Source of the DNA: Sulfuricurvum sp. 17-40-25
Lineage (GTDB): Bacteria > Campylobacterota > Campylobacteria > Campylobacterales > Sulfurimonadaceae
Direction: 5' to 3'
Length of the DNA stretch: 40,620 bases
NCBI GenBank assembly: GCA_002282015.1
Contig: NCIJ01000017.1
Span: forward strand, 1 to 40,620
In this document: positions 7,815-15,030 of the stretch, piece by piece
Numbering within the stretch: position 1 is the stretch's first letter
Layout of the letters: each line of letters opens with the position of its first letter
Program-made: the position numbers and the translations under genes
The notes under the pieces: model-generated
What the model was told of the DNA's origin: nothing
The model's database searches: none
Seen by the model: only the letters and a program-made list of their open reading frames with translations

Positions 7815-7953
7815 AAATTATCCCTCGCACGGTTCAGTGATAACTTCTGTATACCTATCATAAAGCACTTCTATTGAATATAAATATACAAGCTAATATA
7901 TAAATATATATATAGTATATTGTATATAGGATTTTACCCCTAATCTACGTACT
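7815..7953. repeat. Dispersed direct repeat, copy 2
   Basis: Partner of 4528-4672 in the same orientation, with the same blocks (CAGTGATAACTT, ATAAAGCACTTCTA, TAGTATATTGTATATAGGATTTTACCCCTAATCTACGTACTC in pieces). The two copies bracket the 4659 gene, hipBA and the 7476 gene. The part facing the 7476 gene could supply its promoter. Confidence 0.6.
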
Positions 7954-8187
7954 CATTTTCCTAAAATCATCGTAATAAAAAGAAATTTTTAATACTCTGA
8001 AACGACAAATATATCTTGTATAAAATCACTATTTTTTAGCAGTATTTTTAATGCATTTTATGTTTAAAACACATCAATTTTAGAAATATAAAACGCTATT
8101 TCTGATAAAAGAATTCCACTTTTATCGTCTATTTTTTGTATAAAATAGCATTGATTATTGTTGATTTATTCGATGGTTTTTGTCATT

Positions 8188-8314
8188 AATTAGTGTAATT
8201 TTGAAGCAATTTTTCAATGTTAAACGGAGTAAAATTTAGCAGTTACTATTGACAAAAGTGTCTTCGTTTTTACGCCGTCAAACATTAATATAAATACTAA
8301 AAATGACACTAATT
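8188..8314. repeat. Long imperfect inverted repeat behind the 8330-10495 genes
   Basis: The left arm, 8188-8251, and the reverse complement of 8253-8314 align over about 62 positions almost without gaps. Matching blocks: AATTAGTGT, ATTTT, AATGTT, ACGG.GTAAAA and TTG at the centre. The RNA or single strand would form one long hairpin with interior loops. It starts 15 bp after the stop of the last gene of the minus-strand set, so it may end that transcript or be a relic of a mobile element. Between 7954 and 8187 nothing else is seen. Confidence 0.55.
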
Positions 8315-8329
8315 TTCAGCAGTGCATAG

Positions 8330-8677
8330 TTAAATTTCTGTTGTTCTTGTAGGGTATGATTTATATGAAACTAAAAATATCATGCCCATTGAAAATAAGA
8401 TACCTGTTGCGCCGAATCCAAATCCCATCATTCTTTCCCAAATAAGTAATTCCAATACGCTTGCCAAAGAGGTCAATAACGCCAATCTATGATCTTCAAG
8501 CATACTCAGTACATGAGTGAATACAATTGTAAACAGCATTATTATTGCAAAATAATTCATGTTCATATCATCCATCGTGTAAGTACCGTTAAATGGATAA
8601 ACAGTCAAATACCAGAGTAACACACTTGAGACAATCCAACCAATATCACCCCAGGGGATGTTTTTATTGCTAAACAT
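8330..8677 (-). CDS. Hypothetical membrane protein, about three to four spans
   Basis: 115 residues with hydrophobic spans around 13-28, 42-60, 65-80 and 87-105. No charged catalytic motif; the end is short and polar (KSYPTRTTEI). No family recognised. Last gene of a minus-strand set: it starts 3 bp after the stop of the small secreted protein gene, so the two are surely co-transcribed. Confidence 0.6.
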   Translation of the reverse strand: MFSNKNIPWGDIGWIVSSVLLWYLTVYPFNGTYTMDDMNMNYFAIIMLFTIVFTHVLSMLEDHRLALLTSLASVLELLIWERMMGFGFGATGILFSMGMIFLVSYKSYPTRTTEI

Positions 8678-8680
8678 TTT

Positions 8681-9037
8681 TTATTTCACCTTGGCTATTG
8701 GATAATCAATACATTCTATTTTGTAAAACTTACCTGTTTTTTTACCATCATAGCCATCCCTTGCACCCTGGACACATAATGCATAAACAGTATCTGTACT
8801 CGTTTTAAACTGCTTAGGAGCAATCATTTTTGCACCTGAATAGGCCTGTATTACACCATGGCAATTGCCATTTTGCAAAATAGAGTAATCGAAGTTTTTA
8901 TTGCCATCACTAGAACTTTTTTGTTCGATACCCGCTTGATATCCACCAGAATATGCACCTTGCTCAGTCGTACATGCACCCAATAAATGTGTGCTTATTG
9001 AACTCCATAACGTTAAAAATATTAGTATCTTACTCAT
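8681..9037 (-). CDS. Small secreted protein or lipoprotein
   Basis: 118 residues from ATG 9037, chosen because AGGAG lies 9 bases upstream; the longer frame would use a TTG at 9046 that overlaps the spacing. The N-terminal signal peptide ends LLGACTTEQ, a possible lipobox (LGAC), so it may be a lipoprotein; otherwise Cys pairs (CTT, NCHG, ALCVQ, IECID) would form disulphides in the periplasm. GYQAGIEQ and ARDGYDG resemble small repeat-like GY motifs. No family recognised. Confidence 0.6.
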   Translation of the reverse strand: MSKILIFLTLWSSISTHLLGACTTEQGAYSGGYQAGIEQKSSSDGNKNFDYSILQNGNCHGVIQAYSGAKMIAPKQFKTSTDTVYALCVQGARDGYDGKKTGKFYKIECIDYPIAKVK

Positions 9038-9059
9038 ATATCGCAACTCCTACTTCTTA

Positions 9060-10079
9060 TTATTTTTTTCCATTAACGAGTAATTCAGTCATCTTTAATA
9101 TGTCTTTTTCTAAAAGAGCTGGCGGAATCTTTTCGATCAATGTTTTATCCTCTGTATCCCATGTAAGTAAAGAGGTATAGAGAAGATTTTCCGCTTCTAG
9201 ATAAGAACCGCTAGAGATTGTATCTCCAGCTTTATGGGTTTTAGTTGTAATAACAATGGGGTAAAAATCAAGTGTTTTCTTATCTTTACCTTCAAATTTT
9301 GCATGATAACGGATAACATCACGCTCTTGTGGAGACTTTGTAGTTAGCCAATTCACCATATTCAGTGCTAATCCCACACCTGCCACTGCCACTCCAACAT
9401 TGTTTCCACCTGTCGGAGTACCCAGTTGTGCACTGGAGCCTGAACGCATTAGATCATCACCGAAGCTTGGACCTCTTTGTTGACTACTTGCTGCTGTGTT
9501 ATCGTTCTTGATTTTAAGGGCAGTATTTTTTTGTACATACTCTTTGAATTCCTCTTCACTCATACAAGTATCAATACCGACCGTCATAGTAATATCAGGA
9601 TTTTCACTCGTATCTACGATTTTAAAACCTTTTTTTTCTATCCCTTTAGCTAAAAAATCGTGTTGGTAACACCCTCGGTAAGGGTTGATAACATACCCTA
9701 GCGACTTGTCTCCAAAAAAAAGATTCGTTGCAAGAATGGTAAATCTTGCTGAATAAGGAACATTTGTGGTTTCAATCGCATTTCTAACCGATATTGCAGC
9801 AACATCTTTTTCATACTTTGCGGCCGTTGAACTGTCGGTAGCGGTTTGAATATCAATTACCTTGCCAAAGATCTTTGCAGTTCCAAACTCAGCAGATTTT
9901 AGTTCACCCGTTTCCGTCAGCTTTTTAAAATATTCAAAGGCTTTGTGAAACAACGCATCCGGTGTTTTACCCTCTTCATAAACAATGGATATCGTTTTTT
10001 TAGGAGCCGTTTCCTCTGCAATAAGAGGAAAGGTCAATGAGCCTATCATAATAATAGCAGCTAAATGACAGTTTTTCAT
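9060..10079 (-). CDS. Secreted hypothetical protein with glycine-rich segment
   Basis: 339 residues. A signal peptide (about 1-20, ends LIAEE) directs export. A middle region of low complexity (about 200-225, SSQQRGPSFGDDLMRSGSSAQLGTP in part) precedes a glycine/alanine segment VGVAVAGVGLALNMVNW (about 228-245), similar to glycine-zipper segments that insert in membranes. An ordered C-terminal domain follows. Two cysteines (GCYQH, DTCMS) may pair. The gene is 24 bp downstream of the BamE-like lipoprotein gene. It may belong to an envelope complex with that protein; no family recognised. Confidence 0.65.
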   Translation of the reverse strand: MKNCHLAAIIMIGSLTFPLIAEETAPKKTISIVYEEGKTPDALFHKAFEYFKKLTETGELKSAEFGTAKIFGKVIDIQTATDSSTAAKYEKDVAAISVRNAIETTNVPYSARFTILATNLFFGDKSLGYVINPYRGCYQHDFLAKGIEKKGFKIVDTSENPDITMTVGIDTCMSEEEFKEYVQKNTALKIKNDNTAASSQQRGPSFGDDLMRSGSSAQLGTPTGGNNVGVAVAGVGLALNMVNWLTTKSPQERDVIRYHAKFEGKDKKTLDFYPIVITTKTHKAGDTISSGSYLEAENLLYTSLLTWDTEDKTLIEKIPPALLEKDILKMTELLVNGKK

Positions 10080-10102
10080 GAATCATACCTTTTATTGCAG
10101 AT

Positions 10103-10495
10103 TTATTGAAATAAGCCGCGTTTTGTTTCGCTCTCAGATTCTTTTGAGATAATCTCCTTAACGACGCCATTAGCATCAAACTCAGCTACTACAACTTTAG
10201 TAGTATTGTTTGTACCTGTATAAAATAAGTTTACAAGTGGAATGTACGCGGCCGGTTTTAATGATGATCTAGCAAAACTATAGCTCCATATCTCACCGCC
10301 ATCTTTAGTCATAGTTACTTTATCCGTTTGTCCCAAAAGTGCTTCAACATCTTGTTTGGTTGACTTTCCTTTAACGATTCCAGAGTTTAACTGACTTTTT
10401 TCCATTGACCCTAATTTTTGGTTACCCGCTGTTGCAGCACACCCTGAGATTAAAAGTGCTCCGGCAACAGCCATTGAGAGAAGTTTTGTATTCAT
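10103..10495 (-). CDS. BamE/SmpA-like lipoprotein
   Basis: 130 residues from ATG 10495 (AAAGGG upstream); a longer frame from 10555 adds 20 residues in front of the signal peptide and is unlikely. The signal peptide ends LLISGC, a clear lipobox, so Cys19 or Cys near it is lipidated. The mature part GKSTKQDVEALLGQTDKVT plus GGEIWSYSF and KVVVAEFDANGVVKEI fits the BamE/OmlA-like fold (alpha-alpha-beta3). Anchors in the outer membrane are usual. First gene of the minus-strand set down to 8330. Confidence 0.75.
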   Translation of the reverse strand: MNTKLLSMAVAGALLISGCAATAGNQKLGSMEKSQLNSGIVKGKSTKQDVEALLGQTDKVTMTKDGGEIWSYSFARSSLKPAAYIPLVNLFYTGTNNTTKVVVAEFDANGVVKEIISKESESETKRGLFQ

Positions 10496-10612
10496 AATCC
10501 ATACCCTTTGTAAAAATTTAGAAACGATTCTAACCATGCGAACCTTTTCACTCACTTAATAGTGATTGTTTTTAAATCACTGATTGCATTAAAATCAATC
10601 ATCTAAGAGTGA

Positions 10613-10876
10613 GTGGCGGTTGGTGTGTCAAAAGAAGAACGTGCAGAAGTAAAAGCGTATTACGATGCACTCACGGAACATATCAAATCAATGCGTCAAA
10701 AGCGAAAAATCAGTCAACTCAAGCTTTCCAATATTTTAGGGCACAACTCCACTTCTTTCATCGCCCGTATTGAACTTCGTCAAAATAACGCAAATTATAA
10801 TTTAGCGCATCTAGTCATTTTGGCGCAAGAGTGGGGGATGGATATTAAAGAGTTGCTTCCTTCACTAAAAGTATAA
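10613..10876 (+). CDS. XRE-family helix-turn-helix regulator
   Basis: 87 residues from GTG 10613 (another GTG at 10625 is possible). The HTH covers about 24-65: MRQKRKISQLKLSNILGHNSTSFIARIE, followed by NLAHLVILAQEWGMDIKELL, a textbook Cro/CI-type five-helix core. It diverges from the lipoprotein gene at 10495, across a 117-bp spacer, so it may control that set. The downstream stop lies 15 bp from the converging end of the nine-gene operon. Confidence 0.75.
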   Translation: MAVGVSKEERAEVKAYYDALTEHIKSMRQKRKISQLKLSNILGHNSTSFIARIELRQNNANYNLAHLVILAQEWGMDIKELLPSLKV

Positions 10877-10893
10877 AAAAGTATTTGCATTTA

Positions 10894-11417
10894 TCATCCT
10901 ACCCTCTCAAACACCCGCATCACATTTTTCATCTCCAAAATATCAATCACCTTCCCGTCCAACGTCTCGACCATACTCATAACACAATTGGCACCGCGCA
11001 GCCTGTACAGCTCGCAAGTTTCCCTCGAATAAAAGGTTTCGACCGAGTTCAATTTTAAAAAGAATGTCATATTTGGTATCAGCTCGGTATCTTGTAAAAG
11101 TCTGTCCAATCCTGCATCATCAAGTTGATTGACGATCTCTTCGGGAAAGAAATTCCCTGTACCGAAGGATTTTACATGAGCAGTAAATGCCTTTGTTAAT
11201 TGCTCAAATCCCTCCCTCTCATGAAAGTTTGAAACATCAAATTTAAACTCAAATTGGACTCTATACCGAAGGTCCGATGAGAGGTAAAATGCCTCGCAAA
11301 ACTTCACCCTTGGCTCATCCATGTCATTAGTCCCGCTATTGGAGCAATAATTCCAAATACAACTATGTCCAAAGCGATCAAATAAACCATTATTCTTTTC
11401 CAATATTTTTTAATCAT
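10894..11417 (-). pseudogene. Membrane-anchored hypothetical protein, frameshifted
   Basis: Two overlapping frames make one protein. From ATG 11417, coupled to the previous gene by ATGA, the reading is a basic start plus one transmembrane span (YLIALDIVVFGIIAPIAGL) to SQG then TGA. From about 11312 the other frame carries on with VKFCEAFYLSSDLRYRVQFEF to the stop at 10894. One additional G in the GGG run at 11307-11309 (CCC on the plus strand) joins them as SQGVKFCEAF. The C-terminal domain (about 130 residues) is soluble and matches no family I know. Read alone, the downstream frame would need a TTG start (11403). Last gene of the nine-gene operon; either a real mutation or a base-calling error. 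Confidence 0.65.
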
Positions 11418-11749
11418 GATGCATTTCCATCCTCTTTTTTCTCTTCGCCATTTTCAGGGGACATTCGTATTCTCCATTCTTCTAGTGACTCAAATGTTCC
11501 CTCCTTTTCAATTCGTTCTTCACGGTATTTTTGATACTCTTTTATGTTAAACGGTATTCTTTTTTGAGGATTAGTCAGCAATCGCTCATGAAGGATCGTT
11601 TCGATCTCCTCAAGCTCAAGTTCTTCGGCCTTGCATTTCATTTGGGCAATCTCTTCTTCGGTACAGTTTTCTCTCAAGAGTTTTATCTGCTCAGCTGTCA
11701 GACCGCTTTGGGATAGATCTGTCATAGGTGATTTCGTTTTTTTACTCAT
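11414..11749 (-). CDS. Hypothetical acidic cytosolic protein
   Basis: 111 residues from ATG 11749, with GGAGGG at good spacing (a TTG-type longer frame from 11773 is less likely). Highly charged and helical: a region LTAEQIKLLRENCTEEEIAQMKCKAEELELEEIETIL followed by EYQKYREERIEKEG and EEWRIRMSPENGEEKK. No transmembrane span, no named domain. It overlaps the next gene by ATGA and lies 44 bp downstream of a four-span membrane protein gene. Confidence 0.6.
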   Translation of the reverse strand: MSKKTKSPMTDLSQSGLTAEQIKLLRENCTEEEIAQMKCKAEELELEEIETILHERLLTNPQKRIPFNIKEYQKYREERIEKEGTFESLEEWRIRMSPENGEEKKEDGNAS

Positions 11750-11793
11750 TTTTCCCTCCAATATTACTTCCATCGATAGATAACAATCTCACA

Positions 11794-12216
11794 TCAATCC
11801 CGGCTGTTTAGATTATACGTGGGTTTTGTTTGAGCTAATACAGCCAACATCATTAAAACTATAAATACTGCAGCGATTGCAATTGGAACATATAAAATAA
11901 GCTGAGCAACAGTGCCAATAAGCGCAAGTTTTTTAGGAGTATTCCTGAAGTTGTTGACAATGACGCTGATGAGAATAATGGCACCGATGATTATCACTAC
12001 AACACCGTTTAATATGTCCTCATTAGATGTCATGGCGCTTTTAAACCATTGGGTTCCAAAGAACATCATCCCGTAGGATAGGACCACAGCTGCTGTATGC
12101 CCTTTTGTAAAAAACTCATATCGTGCTTTGGCCTGGGTATAGTTATTAAACCATTGAATGAAGCCATACAGAGCAGCGCATGCTGCAATCAAGGCTATTA
12201 ATGAAAGAACTAGCAT
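11794..12216 (-). CDS. Hypothetical four-span membrane protein
   Basis: 140 residues with hydrophobic spans at about 2-20, 43-58, 69-88 and 103-130. The loop between spans 1 and 2 (NNYTQAKARYEFFTKGHT) is basic and the C-terminus is polar (KPTYNLNSRD). No family recognised. It sits 11 bp downstream of the WGR-like gene in the same operon. Confidence 0.6.
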   Translation of the reverse strand: MLVLSLIALIAACAALYGFIQWFNNYTQAKARYEFFTKGHTAAVVLSYGMMFFGTQWFKSAMTSNEDILNGVVVIIIGAIILISVIVNNFRNTPKKLALIGTVAQLILYVPIAIAAVFIVLMMLAVLAQTKPTYNLNSRD

Positions 12217-12227
12217 TTGGTATCCTT

Positions 12228-12461
12228 TTATTGTTGTGCGTAGGCATAGCCACGCTTTTGTTTTTCATGGAGGATTGTCTCCATCGCCTCTTTTGCTTTT
12301 ATGAGCGTTGGGTACATTTCGCTGATGACCCGGGTTGGTTTACTATTGGTATACGCACCGTAGGTACGAATCACCAGATATTCATTGAACAAATTGCCAA
12401 TCAGCTCTAGCACGTAGTAGCGCTCTTTGCCATTGACTGTCCGTTTGAGCGTGGTCTTCAT
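12228..12461 (-). CDS. WGR-like domain protein
   Basis: 77 residues that make up one domain. YYVLELIGNLFNEYLVIRTYGAYTNSKPTRVISEMYPTLIKAKEAMETILHEKQKRGY follows the WGR plan: strand, strand with R-x-(W/Y)-G, then a helix with A...ileKq.rGY. The W of WGR is Tyr here and the second Gly-Arg is Ala. WGR domains bind nucleic acid ends in PARP-type and plasmid proteins. A stand-alone copy inside an operon of membrane proteins is unusual; it may be the operon's nucleic-acid contact. Confidence 0.6.
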   Translation of the reverse strand: MKTTLKRTVNGKERYYVLELIGNLFNEYLVIRTYGAYTNSKPTRVISEMYPTLIKAKEAMETILHEKQKRGYAYAQQ

Positions 12462-12485
12462 AGTCCCTATCTATACTTTCTTTTT

Positions 12486-12890
12486 TTATGCCGCAACACT
12501 GAGTCCGCATTCTTGTTTGGCGTCTTGAAACCATTCCATACTAAATCCGCACGTCTCTAGTAATGACTCATATGCCCGGTACTTGAAGGTCTGTGTAGCT
12601 TTGAACCGTTCACTCAGCTGTTTGATGAGGGTTTTTGATCCCACGTGCATCAGAAGTGATATGATTTTTTCATTCACACCTTTTAGGTTTGAGGGGAGAG
12701 GTTTTGGCATAGGAGCTGCACCACTTATGGCACAGAGATATCCATAGGTATCTGCATTTGTCAACGGCATAAAGGTAGCGATGAGTTCTTCATCGCTAAA
12801 TCCCGTATAAAGGTTCTTAATTCCAAGACCTGCTTCTTTGGTAAAAGGGTCAAATGAAGCATCGGATAAGTAAATCACATTATTTTCCAT
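12486..12890 (-). CDS. Hypothetical cytosolic protein, 134 aa
   Basis: No family recognised. Starts at ATG 12890 with AGGAGA upstream, overlapping the previous gene by 11 bp. The N-terminus (VIYLSDASFDPFTKEAGLGIKNL) and the later helical part (LKGVNEKIISLLMHVGSKTLIKQLSERFKA) look like a compact soluble protein. Four Cys are spread out with no metal motif. Confidence 0.6.
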   Translation of the reverse strand: MENNVIYLSDASFDPFTKEAGLGIKNLYTGFSDEELIATFMPLTNADTYGYLCAISGAAPMPKPLPSNLKGVNEKIISLLMHVGSKTLIKQLSERFKATQTFKYRAYESLLETCGFSMEWFQDAKQECGLSVAA

Positions 12891-13197
12891 AGGGTGTCTC
12901 CTGTTGACTACTTAGTTTTTCTTCCTCTTCACGTTCTTCGATACGCTTGATAGCCGCATCTACCCTTTTCTTCATCTTTATTAGAATGAATACCATCGAA
13001 AACAGATAAAATGGGAGCGCTGCCAACACGTACCATTTGAGCTCATAGTCCAAAAAGTACACTGCTGTCTCAGATACTGATAGTGTAATAGACCACACGA
13101 TCAATACCTTAATCTCCTTCGTCAGGTACAAAAGGTGAAAAGCAAATCCTATTAATATGATTGCCATCACGACTAAAGTGATTTCAATTGTTGTCAT
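12880..13197 (-). CDS. Small membrane protein, paralogue of its upstream neighbour
   Basis: 105 residues from ATG 13197 (GAGAGGAAACAACC ahead). Three spans (about 6-22, 28-46, 53-74) and a basic-acidic coiled tail MKKRVDAAIKRIEEREEEEK. It shares with the 13184-13489 protein the order span, span, ELKW, span, coiled tail, and a 14-bp overlap links the genes. I infer tandem duplication. No family recognised. Confidence 0.6.
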   Translation of the reverse strand: MTTIEITLVVMAIILIGFAFHLLYLTKEIKVLIVWSITLSVSETAVYFLDYELKWYVLAALPFYLFSMVFILIKMKKRVDAAIKRIEEREEEEKLSSQQETPYGK

Positions 13198-13489
13198 GGT
13201 TGTTTCCTCTCTTTTCGGAAGCTTTTGCTTCTTTAATATCTGCAATACATTGGCTCATGCTGCGACTAATACTCCATATCGCGTAGAATCCCACAATGAT
13301 CATAAAGACGAAACCTCCCATCAAAAGCCATTTAAGCTCTGTGAGCCAGATAATGCCTCCAACAATGACTGCGTATGTACCGATAAAGGGAATCATTTTT
13401 TTATGAAATCCGATGACAACTAGCTTAGCGAGTCCAAGAGAATAAAAGAACAAGCTTAGCAGTACCGTTTCATTGAGGATCAGGTTCAT
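13184..13489 (-). CDS. Small membrane protein, first of a paralogous pair
   Basis: 101 residues from ATG 13489, supported by AAGGAGAA at 5 bp spacing. Spans at about 7-24, 29-48 and 54-72, with ELKW before the last one and a tail SRSMSQCIADIKEAKASEKRGNN. The gene overlaps the previous one by 20 bp and the next by 14 bp. Function unknown; likely acts with its paralogue as a hetero-oligomer (inference). Confidence 0.6.
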   Translation of the reverse strand: MNLILNETVLLSLFFYSLGLAKLVVIGFHKKMIPFIGTYAVIVGGIIWLTELKWLLMGGFVFMIIVGFYAIWSISRSMSQCIADIKEAKASEKRGNNHDNN

Positions 13490-13955
13490 TTGTATTCTCC
13501 TTTTCTTCTTCCTTTTTAAGAACATTTTGAACAGCACCTCGCAATGCGAAGCACACTATCAGCTCAATTATCAATGCGAACGTGTAGGGAACTACAGATG
13601 GCTCAGGTGCCTTTTGGCCAATAACGTTACACCATCCCAGATCGTTGTGGATACGATCCTCTTTGATAAAGCCTATGCTAGATTGATATATCCAGCCTGA
13701 TTTAGTATTGATAAGAGTTCTTTCGCCTCTCCATAATCCGCATTCGATTGCATGTCCCTCATTAAAACGTTTAAGGATGAACTCTTTATCAAAATGGTGG
13801 CGGTGATGGGTGTAGGCAATGACCATAAGCATGCTTAGGATAAACGTTCCGCCGATCAGGACTTTCATATCTTTAGGAAAGATAATCATCATGAGACCCA
13901 CAAATGTAAGAAAGCCTAGGAATGTCAATTCTCCTGTTTCGATAAATTCAAGCAT
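13470..13955 (-). CDS. Hypothetical membrane protein with central soluble domain
   Basis: 161 residues from ATG 13955, which overlaps the previous stop as ATGCTTGA and has GAGGTG upstream. Two N-terminal spans (about 10-25 and 31-48), a histidine-rich loop THHRHHFDKEF, a soluble middle (FNEGHAIECGLWRGERTLINTKSGWIYQ), then one C-terminal span (about 121-140) and a charged tail. The middle segment is the most distinctive part for a homology search; I cannot name it. Confidence 0.6.
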   Translation of the reverse strand: MLEFIETGELTFLGFLTFVGLMMIIFPKDMKVLIGGTFILSMLMVIAYTHHRHHFDKEFILKRFNEGHAIECGLWRGERTLINTKSGWIYQSSIGFIKEDRIHNDLGWCNVIGQKAPEPSVVPYTFALIIELIVCFALRGAVQNVLKKEEEKENTNEPDPQ

Positions 13956-14348
13956 CTTGCACCTCACTTTGACAAGTATAGGATAAGAGCTCAAGACGTT
14001 CATGAATTTGGTAGGAAGTGTGTTTACAGATATAGCGCGAATGTACTTCTCGTTTCATGACACCCTTGACTCGGTACCAACTGATAAGTCCCAAGAAGCT
14101 GCGTTTGCTAATCAGTTCTTGTGGGTGAAGGCACAGAAGCTTTTCATAGCTGAAGCTAATATCGTGATGCTCGTTGTACAGCATCTGTGTCCCTGCCCAT
14201 CATCATCGATACTGAGCGTGGCATTACGGTAGATGGACGATTGGTCTTCACATGCAACATGGTAAAAACGGATCCCTTTTGGATTGATGGTTAGTATCTT
14301 GTGATATTCACTGATCATCAGATCAACATCACTATGGAGTTGTTTCAT
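13948..14348 (-). pseudogene. First gene of the nine-gene operon, frameshifted
   Basis: Two frames overlap at 14112-14184. Frame 1 starts at ATG 14348 (GGATAACC ahead) and reads well to SIDDDGQG, then degenerates. Frame 2 reads DAV-free from TQMLYNEHHDISFSYEKLL to a stop at 13948. One extra G in the GGG at 14191-14193 (CCC on plus) joins them as DDGQGTQMLYNEHHD, giving about 132 residues. The product is soluble and of unknown family. The same kind of defect, one G short in a run of G, occurs in the operon's last gene. Confidence 0.6.
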
Positions 14349-14372
14349 TGGTTATCCTTTTTGATTGTTTAT

Positions 14373-14428
14373 AATAAACAAATGTTTGTTTATTCTGTAA
14401 TTGTATAACTATATGTTGTCAAAGTCAA
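14373..14428 (-). promoter_or_regulatory. Promoter and palindromic operator of the nine-gene operon
   Basis: Minus strand: TTGACT (14423-14428), 17 bp, TACAAT (14400-14405). The predicted start, near 14393, lies in a perfect 10-bp inverted repeat, AATAAACAAA/TTTGTTTATT with 2 bases between (14373-14394). Partial copies of the same half-site (AAACATTTG, 14603-14611; AACAAACAT, about 14634-14642) lie before the divergent regulator gene at 14658, which points to one repressor controlling both. Other parts of the gap 14395-14657 show AT-rich sequence only. Confidence 0.6.
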
Positions 14429-14657
14429 TATCCAGTATAATCATATATTTGTTTTATGGCAGTATTTACAAATATATGTTTATTTTATCCGGTCTGATTG
14501 TACTGCTAACGTGCATTTGATGTTTATTATCCGTAAAAGTTCACAAATGAGTATATTAAATATTATTTTAGTAACAAAAGTGAGTATTAATTGGCTTTTA
14601 GTAAACATTTGATGTGATTTAGGTAGAATTCATTAACAAACATGCATCTGGGAACCT

Positions 14658-14897
14658 ATGGACAAACATCTATTCAATGATCTTCTCAAAACGGCCGGTC
14701 TTTCTAAAAAAGAGTTTGGCGAGATACTGGGCACTACGGGGGCCACGATCAGCAACTGGGGAAATGAAGATAGAGAGATACCCTATTGGGTAGAATCATG
14801 GCTGAATCTTTATATTGAAAATCAGCACTGCAAGCAGATCAAAGAAGCAATTAGCAAGAGCGGTGTATGCGATTTAATGGATAAAAAATCCAAATGA
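14658..14897 (+). CDS. Phage-type helix-turn-helix regulator
   Basis: 79 residues. The N-terminal HTH (about 12-50, LSKKEFGEILGTTGATISNWGNEDREIPYWVESWLNLY) belongs to a small phage/plasmid regulator type that is common on mobile islands. It diverges from the nine-gene operon and is the best candidate to bind the palindrome at 14373-14394. ATG 14658 follows GGGAACCT. The C-terminus is short and polar. Confidence 0.7.
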   Translation: MDKHLFNDLLKTAGLSKKEFGEILGTTGATISNWGNEDREIPYWVESWLNLYIENQHCKQIKEAISKSGVCDLMDKKSK

Positions 14898-14995
14898 ATT
14901 GCCCACCTCCCCGTTTAACTACACATATCCTGCTGTTCTAAATTACAATAATATGCATTCATAAAAAATTTACTATTAATTTACCTTTCTCGATA

Positions 14996-15020
14996 TATAA
15001 TACATTGTATGTATATTATA
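14996..15020 (+). promoter_or_regulatory. Promoter/operator palindrome of the 15031 toxin-antitoxin pair
   Basis: Inverted repeat TATAATA...TATTATA (14996-15002 and 15014-15020) around an inner ATACATTGTAT. It contains TATAAT (14996-15001) and ends 10 bp before the GTG start. Its symmetry and position suit autoregulation by the antitoxin; no clear -35 is seen. Confidence 0.45.
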
Positions 15021-15030
15021 AAGGCTTGTA

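Noticed and set aside
8188-8314. Integron attC site
   Set aside because: GTTAAAC fits the R-box, but the boxes lie in the wrong order and inside the arms; no RYYYAAC partner stands at the other end and no IntI gene is present.
11307-14193. Phase variation by poly-G tracts
   Set aside because: The runs are only three bases long; phase-variable tracts in this phylum are much longer.
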